A stretch of 64,000 nucleotides of DNA from Castellaniella sp034674885 (GTDB lineage Bacteria > Pseudomonadota > Gammaproteobacteria > Burkholderiales > Burkholderiaceae_B). Within the stretch, counting starts at the first letter, position 1, and the number at the start of each line of letters is the position of its first letter. Positions 58,271 to 64,000 of the stretch are shown in pieces. The notes below the pieces were generated by a model that was not told where the DNA came from, searched no databases, and saw nothing but the letters and a program-made list of their open reading frames with translations. The stretch lies in NCBI RefSeq assembly GCF_034674885.1, contig NZ_JAUCDS010000003.1, forward strand, positions 105,031-169,030, given 5' to 3'. Made by a program: the position numbers and the translations under genes.

Positions 58271-59071
58271 TCAGCCAGCCTGCTGCCGTCGCTGTTCGAA
58301 CAGACAGATGGCCGCTGCGGCTGCGACATTCAGGGATTCGACCCCCGTCGACTGCGGGATATGCACGCGCCAATCGGCTACTGCCAGCAGATCCGCTGCC
58401 ACGCCGCGCCCCTCGTTGCCGAACAACCAGGCGCAGGGTTGGCGCAAATCCTGTTGATACAAGGAACCAGCCCGTTCCAGGGTCGTGGCGGCCAGGGGAA
58501 TCTGCAGGCGCGCGCGCAAGGCCTGCAAATCCACGTGTTCGTGCACGCGCAGGGCGAAATGGGCGCCCTGCCCGCTGCGCAGGACCTTGGGCGACCAGGC
58601 GGCTGCGCAGCCCGCAGACAGGAAGGCGGCCTCCAGGCCGGCCGCCGCCGCCGTGCGCAGCAAGGTGCCCAGATTGCCAGGGTCCTGGACCCGATCCAGC
58701 CACAGGCACCCCTCGGTGATCTGGTTCGGCAGAGCGGCCCCGGGCGGTTCGACCAGGAAGAACACTGCGGGGCCATTTTCCACCTGGGACAGCATGCGCG
58801 CGAGGTGATCTTCAAGCACGATGCGGCGCGTGGATTCGCAATCCTGCCACAGTGGCTTGATCCAGCCCGGGGACTGCGCCTGAATGGCCTCGCTGACAAT
58901 CAGGGCCTGCGGCGCGCCGTTGTGTTCCAGCCAGGCGCGGCACAGGTGCTCTCCTTCCAGGATCACCCGGCTCTCTCGATGGCCCGGTCGGCCCTGGGCC
59001 AGGCGCAGCCAGAGCCGGTAATCCGGATTATCGCGCGAGGCGATGTGCCTCACGGGCGCTGTGTGGCTCAT
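58271..59071 (-). CDS. TrmH/SpoU-family RNA methyltransferase
   Basis: 266 residues from ATG 59071, overlapping the rnhB stop as ATGA. N-terminal substrate-binding part (about 12-95: SRVILEGEHLCRAWL) and C-terminal knotted SPOUT domain with LWLDRVQDPGNLGTLLRTAA, the AWLFGNEGRGVAADLL motif and VHIPQSTGVESLNVAAAAAI. It 2'-O-methylates a ribose in rRNA or tRNA; which site cannot be said. Last gene of the lipid A block transcript. Confidence 0.9.
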   Translation of the reverse strand: MSHTAPVRHIASRDNPDYRLWLRLAQGRPGHRESRVILEGEHLCRAWLEHNGAPQALIVSEAIQAQSPGWIKPLWQDCESTRRIVLEDHLARMLSQVENGPAVFFLVEPPGAALPNQITEGCLWLDRVQDPGNLGTLLRTAAAAGLEAAFLSAGCAAAWSPKVLRSGQGAHFALRVHEHVDLQALRARLQIPLAATTLERAGSLYQQDLRQPCAWLFGNEGRGVAADLLAVADWRVHIPQSTGVESLNVAAAAAICLFEQRRQQAG

Positions 59072-59688
59072 GTCTGGACATCCTGCAGAAGACGACGAAC
59101 GGGGGCGAAGCTGCGCCGGTGCGCCGGACAGGGGCCGAATTGTGCCAAGCGTTCCAGATGCAGGGCCGTGCCATAGCCCTTGTGCTGATCGAAGGCGTAG
59201 TGCGGATACTGGGCATGCAGATCCAGGCAGCAGGCATCGCGGGCTGTCTTGGCCAGGATCGAGGCAGCTGAAATGGCGGGTTCCAGCGCATCGCCGCCGA
59301 CCACGGCGCGCGCAGGACATGGCAGGCCGCGCGGCAGGCGGTTGCCGTCCACCAGGATCAGCTGCGGTGGGCGCGACAACGCCTCGCAGGCCTGGCGCAT
59401 GGCCTGCAGCGTGGCCTGCAGAATGTTCAGGTGGTCGATGGTATCGACGTCGGCCTGGGTGACGGCCCAGGCCAGGGCCCGTTCGCGGATCTGCGCGGCC
59501 AGGACTTCGCGGCGACGGGCGCTGAGCTTCTTCGAATCCGCCAGCCCCTCGATGGGGTGCAAGGGGTCCAGGATGACGGCAGCGGCGAACACCGGGCCGG
59601 CCAATGGCCCCCTGCCCGCCTCGTCCACGCCGGCGATCCAGTCCGAGGAGGCCTGTGCCGAACCGAACAGATCAGGCTGCGCGGCCAT
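59068..59688 (-). CDS. rnhB: Ribonuclease HII
   Basis: 206 residues from ATG 59688, which overlaps the lpxB end by 17 bases. Motifs: IAGVDEAGRGPLAGPVFAAA with the first catalytic Asp-Glu, LADSKKLSARRRE, LILVDGNRLPRGL with the second catalytic Asp, AISAASILAKTARD and YAFDQHKGYGTALHLE. It removes ribonucleotides and RNA primers from DNA. The lpxB-rnhB neighbourhood is conserved in proteobacteria. Confidence 0.95.
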   Translation of the reverse strand: MAAQPDLFGSAQASSDWIAGVDEAGRGPLAGPVFAAAVILDPLHPIEGLADSKKLSARRREVLAAQIRERALAWAVTQADVDTIDHLNILQATLQAMRQACEALSRPPQLILVDGNRLPRGLPCPARAVVGGDALEPAISAASILAKTARDACCLDLHAQYPHYAFDQHKGYGTALHLERLAQFGPCPAHRRSFAPVRRLLQDVQT

Positions 59689-60901
59689 GGCAGACCTGCA
59701 AAATGGCATTGGCGGCCAGTCCCGGGGTGTCGCGGTCCAGGGTGTCGTGCAAGACGGCAAAGCGCTGCGCCACCCGCCGGCCGTGATCCTGATCGCTCAG
59801 GGCGATCCAGGTCTGCTCCGCCAGGGCGTGCGGCGTGGCGGCCTCCTGCAACAATTCGGGCACGACGAATTCCCGTTCCAGGATGTTGGGCAGTCCTACC
59901 CAGGGCAGGGTGGGCGCGTCCTGGCCGGACTTCCAGGCCATGATGCGCCGCATCCAGGGGCTGATGACATAGGAAATGACCAGTGGCCGCTTGAACAGTG
60001 CGGCCTCCAGCGTCGCGGTGCCGCTGGCCACCAGCACGGCGTCGGCGGCCTCCATCGCATGCCAGGCGATCGGCCATTCGGCTGAATCCAGCCCGTCGGC
60101 GCGCGGTACAACGCCGGGCGCCGACGGCAAAGCCCCCAGCACCTGGCACCCCGGCACCGGATACTGCGCCAGAATGCCCTCGAACTGGGCCCGCCGCTGC
60201 GCGTTGACCACAGGCACGATGATCTGAAGATCCGGGTCCTCGCGGCGCAATATCTGCGCAGCCTGCAGAAAACGTGGCGCCAGCAGGCGCAGTTCGGATT
60301 CCCGGCTGCCCGGCATCAGCGCCAGGACGCGCCGGTTCGGAGCCAGGTTCAGCGCGGTCCGGGCGGCTGCTCGGTCAGGTGATTTGGGAATCAATTCCGC
60401 CAGGGGATGCCCCACATAGGTAACCGGCACGCCCTGTTCGCGATAGAGATCGACTTCGAAGGGAAACAGCACCAGCATATGCGACACGGCGCGGCGGATC
60501 TGATGGATGCGTTCGAAACGCCAGGCCCAGATCGAGGGTCCGACGAAATGCACGGTGGGAATGCCGGCCGCACGCAGTTTTTCTTCCAGCCGCAGATTGA
60601 AATCGGGCGCGTCGACTCCGACGAACACGTCAGGGCGCTGGTCCAGGATGCGGCGACGCGTATCGCGCCAGGTGCGAATCAGGCGCGGGGCCTGGCGCAG
60701 CGCATCGACATAGCCGAAAACTGACAATGCGTCCATGGGATGCCATGCCTGAAAGCCCGCGCGGGCCATCGCCGGCCCGCCGATACCAGCCGCCACAGCG
60801 GCGGGATCACGGGCTTGCAGCCCTTGGATCATGCGGGCAGCCAGCAGGTCCCCGGATGGCTCGCCTGCGACGATCGTGGCGCGAATCCCGCTGGTCGTCA
60901 T
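59672..60901 (-). CDS. lpxB: Lipid-A-disaccharide synthase
   Basis: 409 residues from ATG 60901 (GAGG upstream). GT19 family: IVAGEPSGDLLAARMIQG near the N terminus, GIGGPAMARAGFQAWHPMD, FVGPSIWAWRFERIHQIRRA, LALMPGSRESELRLLAP and DAVLVASGTATLEAALFKRP. It joins UDP-diacylglucosamine and lipid X to make the lipid A disaccharide at the inner membrane. It follows lpxA with a 58-base overlap of the chosen start and the lpxA end being none: the ATG lies 58 bases after the lpxA stop. Confidence 0.95.
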   Translation of the reverse strand: MTTSGIRATIVAGEPSGDLLAARMIQGLQARDPAAVAAGIGGPAMARAGFQAWHPMDALSVFGYVDALRQAPRLIRTWRDTRRRILDQRPDVFVGVDAPDFNLRLEEKLRAAGIPTVHFVGPSIWAWRFERIHQIRRAVSHMLVLFPFEVDLYREQGVPVTYVGHPLAELIPKSPDRAAARTALNLAPNRRVLALMPGSRESELRLLAPRFLQAAQILRREDPDLQIIVPVVNAQRRAQFEGILAQYPVPGCQVLGALPSAPGVVPRADGLDSAEWPIAWHAMEAADAVLVASGTATLEAALFKRPLVISYVISPWMRRIMAWKSGQDAPTLPWVGLPNILEREFVVPELLQEAATPHALAEQTWIALSDQDHGRRVAQRFAVLHDTLDRDTPGLAANAILQVCHGRAA

Positions 60902-60959
60902 GACCAGCCTCGGTGGCCCCACGCCCGCGTGCCCGCAGGCCCGGGCTGGCTGGGCGCGT

Positions 60960-61760
60960 TCATGGGCGCGCAATGCCCCGACTGGACGCCTGCAGAAAGT
61001 CGATCAGAGCCTGCACGGCAGGGGCTTCTGCAGGGTGGTCGGCTTGCAGGTCCCCCAGGGCCTGGACGGCTTGCTCGATATCGAGTTTGCGGCGGTACAG
61101 GACTTTGTAGGCTTCCTTGAGCACCTGCACATCGGCGGGCGTGAAGCCTCGGCGGCTGAGGCCCTCGGAATTGATTCCGATCGGACGAAAGGAATCCCCC
61201 GCGCCGATCATGTAGGGGGGCACGTCCTGGCGCACGGAACTGGTGCCGCCGATCATGGCATGCGCCCCGATGCGCACGAACTGGTGCACGGCCGACAGGC
61301 CGCCCACGATCGCCCAGTCGTCGATATGGATGTGCCCGGCCAACTGCACGCTGTTGGCCATGACGATGTGGCTGCCCAACTGGCAATCATGGGCGATGTG
61401 CACATAGGCCATGATCCAGTTGTCGTTGCCCAGGCGGGTGACGCCCACGTCCTGCGCAGTGCCGATATTGACCGTCACGTATTCGCGGAACGTGTTCCCG
61501 GCGCCGATTTCCAGCGTCGTGGGTTCACCCTGGTACTTCTTGTCCTGTGGAATGCCGCCTATCGAGCAGAAGCGATAGAAATGGTTGTCCGGCCCGATGG
61601 TGGTGTGTCCGTCGATCACGCAATGCGGCCCGACCCGCGTGCCGGCGCCGATGCTGACATGTTCGCCGATGATGCTGTAGGGGCCGACGCTGACGCCGTC
61701 ACCCAGGATGGCCCCGGGCGCCACGATCGCCGTGGGATGGACCTGCGCCGCAGCCATCAT
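60960..61760 (-). CDS. lpxA: UDP-N-acetylglucosamine acyltransferase
   Basis: 266 residues from ATG 61760, overlapping the fabZ stop; a second ATG follows immediately (61757). Left-handed beta-helix of hexapeptide repeats: VHPTAIVAPGAILGDGVSVG, then IGEHVSIGAGTRVGPHCVID, with the catalytic His region in YVHIAHDCQLGSHIVMANS and GLSRRGFTPADVQVLKEAYK in the C-terminal helices. It adds the first 3-hydroxyacyl chain to UDP-GlcNAc. Confidence 0.96.
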   Translation of the reverse strand: MMAAAQVHPTAIVAPGAILGDGVSVGPYSIIGEHVSIGAGTRVGPHCVIDGHTTIGPDNHFYRFCSIGGIPQDKKYQGEPTTLEIGAGNTFREYVTVNIGTAQDVGVTRLGNDNWIMAYVHIAHDCQLGSHIVMANSVQLAGHIHIDDWAIVGGLSAVHQFVRIGAHAMIGGTSSVRQDVPPYMIGAGDSFRPIGINSEGLSRRGFTPADVQVLKEAYKVLYRRKLDIEQAVQALGDLQADHPAEAPAVQALIDFLQASSRGIARP

Positions 61761-62209
61761 TCTTCCAGGATGCGCACCGCGCACATGATCTTGGCTTCCG
61801 CCGCGATCTGGTCGCCGACCTTCGCCACGGCCGTGTATTTGCAGATCGAACGGCTGAGCTTGTCGGCGGAGACTTCCATGCGCAACTGGTCGCCCGGCAC
61901 CACCGGCCGGCGAAAGCGCGCCCCGTCCACACCCACCAGATAGTAGGCGATCTTGGTGCTGGCCAGATTGGGCGCACCGGCATCGGCAAAGGAAAACAGA
62001 GCCGCCGCCTGAGCCAGGGCTTCGATGATGAGCACGCCGGGCATCACAGGATGATGCGCGAAATGACCCTGGAAGAACGGTTCGTTATATGTGACATTTT
62101 TGATGGCGACGATGCTCTTGCCCGGATCCATTTCCAGGACGCGGTCCACGAGCAGCATCGGCTGCCGATGCGGCAGCCGTTCCATGATGTCTTTGATATC
62201 GAGTTCCAT
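61757..62209 (-). CDS. fabZ: 3-hydroxyacyl-ACP dehydratase FabZ
   Basis: 150 residues, hot-dog fold. DIMERLPHRQPMLLVDRVLE at the N terminus and the active-site GHFAHHPVMPGVLIIEALAQ with catalytic His and Glu. It dehydrates 3-hydroxyacyl-ACP in fatty acid synthesis and competes with LpxA/LpxD for substrate. Its ATG overlaps the lpxD stop (TAATG) and its end overlaps lpxA. Confidence 0.97.
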   Translation of the reverse strand: MELDIKDIMERLPHRQPMLLVDRVLEMDPGKSIVAIKNVTYNEPFFQGHFAHHPVMPGVLIIEALAQAAALFSFADAGAPNLASTKIAYYLVGVDGARFRRPVVPGDQLRMEVSADKLSRSICKYTAVAKVGDQIAAEAKIMCAVRILEE

Positions 62210-63348
62210 TATCGTGTGTCCTGCTTGTTGTTCTTCGGCTCAGCCTGGCTGGCCGCTTGCCGCTCCGCCGCGCGGATGCGTTTGCGTAACTGGGCCAGCT
62301 GGCCGATGACTGCCGCGTTGTGCTGCCACGCGCCGTGCTCTGCCACAGGAAAGACCCCGGTATAGCGGCCGGCCTCGAGAATATCGGATGTCACCGCCGT
62401 GCCACCGGAAATATGCACGTCATCGCCCAGCGTCAGATGTCCGCCGAACATGGCCGCCCCCCCGATCACGCAGCGCCGGCCCATGGTGGTGGAACCGGCC
62501 ACCCCCACGCAGGCCGCCATGGCCGTGTGATCGCCGATGCGGCAATTATGACCGATCATGATCTGGTTATCGAGCTTGACGCCATCGCCCAGCACCGTGT
62601 CTTCCACCGCGCCCCGGTCTACCGTGGTGTTGGCACCAATTTCCACGTCGCTGCCTACCTGCACGCCGCCCAGCTGGGCGATCTTCGCCCAGGCGCCCGG
62701 AGTGCGAGGATCCGGCGCAAAGCCGAAACCATCCGCCCCCAGCACCACGCCGGCATGCAGGATCACCCGATCCCCGACCTGCACGCCGTGATAGAGCGTC
62801 ACGCGGGCATGCAAGAGGCTGTCGCGCCCGATGGCGCAGTCCGGGCCGATGATGCAACCTGCCCCGATGCGGGTCCCGGCGCCGATGCGCGTGCCGGATT
62901 CGATCACGGCCAAGGGCCCCACATGGACGTCGTCTTCGAGGACGGCGTCATCGGCGATCACTGCGCTGGGGTGGATGCCCCGAGGCAGGCCCGCCAGGCG
63001 ATGCCGGTCGAACCATTGCGCCAGGAGCGCATACATCAGGTAGGGCTGGCTGCACAGCACCGGCACCCACGCGGGAGATTCAGGATGGGCGGCCTGGAAT
63101 GCCGCCCAGTCTTCGGTACGAAGAATGACCGCCGCCGCCTGGCACTGGATCAATTGGCCCTGCAGGCGCGGATTGGACAAGAAGCTGATCTCGGTCGCAC
63201 CGGCTGTGTTCAGGGATCCGATCCCCGCAATCGGCCGGCCAAGCGCATCGGCTCCGCCGGTGATGGTGCATCCCAGCCCGACCGAGTCGGCAGCCTGTAA
63301 CAGCTGTGACAGCGCAGGAGCCCGCTGGGGCGCAAGCAACACCGGCAT
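62209..63348 (-). CDS. lpxD: UDP-3-O-(3-hydroxymyristoyl)glucosamine N-acyltransferase
   Basis: 379 residues, longer than the usual 340-350 because of extra residues at both ends. N-terminal uridine-binding domain (IAGIGSLNTAGATEISFLSN), hexapeptide beta-helix (about 115-330) with DGFGFAPDPR and NTTVDRGAVEDTVLGDGVKL, and the catalytic-His region IMIGHNCRIGDHTAMAACVG. It adds the second acyl chain in lipid A synthesis. The final 30 residues are charged and helical. Confidence 0.95.
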   Translation of the reverse strand: MPVLLAPQRAPALSQLLQAADSVGLGCTITGGADALGRPIAGIGSLNTAGATEISFLSNPRLQGQLIQCQAAAVILRTEDWAAFQAAHPESPAWVPVLCSQPYLMYALLAQWFDRHRLAGLPRGIHPSAVIADDAVLEDDVHVGPLAVIESGTRIGAGTRIGAGCIIGPDCAIGRDSLLHARVTLYHGVQVGDRVILHAGVVLGADGFGFAPDPRTPGAWAKIAQLGGVQVGSDVEIGANTTVDRGAVEDTVLGDGVKLDNQIMIGHNCRIGDHTAMAACVGVAGSTTMGRRCVIGGAAMFGGHLTLGDDVHISGGTAVTSDILEAGRYTGVFPVAEHGAWQHNAAVIGQLAQLRKRIRAAERQAASQAEPKNNKQDTR

Positions 63349-63354
63349 CGGGAA

Positions 63355-63906
63355 TCAGCCGCCCAGCGCTTTGATGACCTGGTCGGTGATGTCCACGCGC
63401 GGGCTGACCGTCACAGCGTCCTGGATGATCAGGTCGTAGTTCTGCTGTTCGGCGATCTTCTTGATGGCAGCATCCGCCTTTTCAACGATGGACGAGAATT
63501 CCTCGTTGCGGCGGCGGTTGAAGTCTTCCTGGAATTCGCGGCGCTTGCGTTGCAGGTCGGAGTCCATGTCCTGCAGCTGTCGCTGACGTTTGACGCGCTC
63601 GGCTTCGGACAGCACGGGGGCGTCTTTGTCGAGCTTCTGGGCCTGGGCGCGCAGGCTGTCGGCCAGTTTCTGCAGATCCTGGTCGCGCTTCTTGAATTCG
63701 GCTTCGATCTTTGCCTGGGCCGCCTTGGCCGGCTTGGAGTCGCGCAGAATGCGCTCGGTGCTGACAAAGCCGATCTTGGTGCTCTGGGCATAGGCCGGAA
63801 CGACGAACAGCGCCCCAAGGCCGATCGCAGCAGCCACGGCCAGGGCACGATGACTGGACACGGCGCGTTGCGCCAACGTTGAAACATTCAAACCTGAAAG
63901 AATCAT
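63355..63906 (-). CDS. skp: Periplasmic chaperone Skp/OmpH
   Basis: 183 residues. Signal peptide about 1-40 (AAAIGLGALFVVPAYA-QS) with a long n-region. The mature domain starts KIGFVSTERILRDSKPAKAA and continues as a long charged coiled coil (about 60-150), then IAEQQNYDLIIQDAVTVSPR. It chaperones outer-membrane proteins across the periplasm. It lies between bamA and lpxD, the standard order. Confidence 0.93.
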   Translation of the reverse strand: MILSGLNVSTLAQRAVSSHRALAVAAAIGLGALFVVPAYAQSTKIGFVSTERILRDSKPAKAAQAKIEAEFKKRDQDLQKLADSLRAQAQKLDKDAPVLSEAERVKRQRQLQDMDSDLQRKRREFQEDFNRRRNEEFSSIVEKADAAIKKIAEQQNYDLIIQDAVTVSPRVDITDQVIKALGG

Positions 63907-63973
63907 GATGATAAAACCACCTGCCAGGAAGGCTGCGACAAAAAAGAACTATTGTGCCATTAAACGATCGGAA

Positions 63974-64000
63974 TCAGAAACCTGTACCGATCTGGAATTG
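63974..64000 (-). CDS. bamA: Outer membrane protein assembly factor BamA, C-terminal tip
   Basis: The minus strand enters with eight codons reading QFQIGTGF and then a TGA at 63976-63974. A C-terminal Phe after an alternating beta strand is the outer-membrane beta-barrel end signal, and FQIGTGF is a common BamA ending. Position directly upstream of skp-lpxD supports this. Only these eight residues are visible. Confidence 0.75.
   Translation of the reverse strand, partial: QFQIGTGF

Noticed and set aside
1..64000. CRISPR arrays, insertion sequences, integrases, tRNA or rRNA genes
   Set aside because: No repeat-spacer pattern, transposase or integrase motif, tRNA T-loop pattern or rRNA segment was seen on reading both strands.

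Overview
The window is GC-rich, densely coded chromosomal DNA from a betaproteobacterium, most likely Burkholderiales/Alcaligenaceae (Bordetella/Castellaniella/Pusillimonas type). The best taxonomic clue is the right end, where bamA (3' tip), skp/ompH, lpxD, fabZ, lpxA, lpxB, rnhB, a TrmH-type methyltransferase, ppsR and ppsA follow one another. No tRNA, rRNA, CRISPR array, insertion sequence or prophage was found; everything looks like native chromosome.

Layout. 1-5.1 kb: tail of a sterol-desaturase-type gene, a YfcF glutathione transferase, then an aromatic-hydroxylase group (MobA-like 3-hydroxybenzoate 4-monooxygenase, orphan branched-chain-type binding protein, LysR regulator). 5.3-7.4 kb: a MotA/MotB-like stator pair. 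7.5-10.6 kb: DUF411 protein, acylphosphatase, type II sulfide:quinone oxidoreductase, YdfG-type SDR. 10.8-18.7 kb: taurine block tauA-tauB-tauC-tauR, a TauX paralogue, and xsc-pta. 18.8-24.5 kb: DUF4239 and DUF3298 proteins and a sulfate transporter (sbp-cysT-cysW-cysA). 24.5-29.1 kb: mltG-tmk-holB-tatD-ankyrin. 29.1-36.3 kb: APC permease, tauX-tauY, and an iclR-cobS-cobT operon. 36.4-38.5 kb: thiO-thiS-thiG. 38.5-44.9 kb: an isethionate-type cluster (TRAP transporter, GMC dehydrogenase, IclR regulator, TauE/SafE exporter). 44.9-50.9 kb: ygfZ, a three-gene valine/isobutyryl-CoA branch, and an oxidoreductase/HxlR pair. 51-64 kb: rnfH-ratA, smpB, a PAS chemoreceptor, ogt, ppsA/ppsR, and the lipid A / outer-membrane biogenesis block.

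How it works together. Much of the middle of the window is a C2-sulfonate catabolic island. Taurine enters by TauABC and is oxidatively deaminated by TauXY. Isethionate probably enters by the TRAP transporter and is oxidised by the GMC dehydrogenase. Both routes meet at sulfoacetaldehyde, which Xsc converts to acetyl phosphate and sulfite; Pta makes acetyl-CoA and the TauE/SafE protein can export sulfite. A sulfide:quinone oxidoreductase and a complete sulfate transporter add to the sulfur theme.

Most notable observations. (1) Three promoters (tauA, tauX-tauY and the second tauX copy) share a CTGGnCCTAG box, a CTGG element exactly 23 bp upstream, and a -10-like block at fixed distance: a TauR regulon readable from sequence. 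(2) An AAA+/VWA pair closely resembling CobS/CobT, with no CobN here, lies directly upstream of tauXY on the same strand under its own IclR regulator. It may be a maturation or metal-insertion system rather than a cobalamin gene pair. (3) The iclR-cobST promoter and the APC permease promoter share a CAATAA-N7-TTAT box. Functions are inferred by reading motifs and recalled family features; no database search was run.
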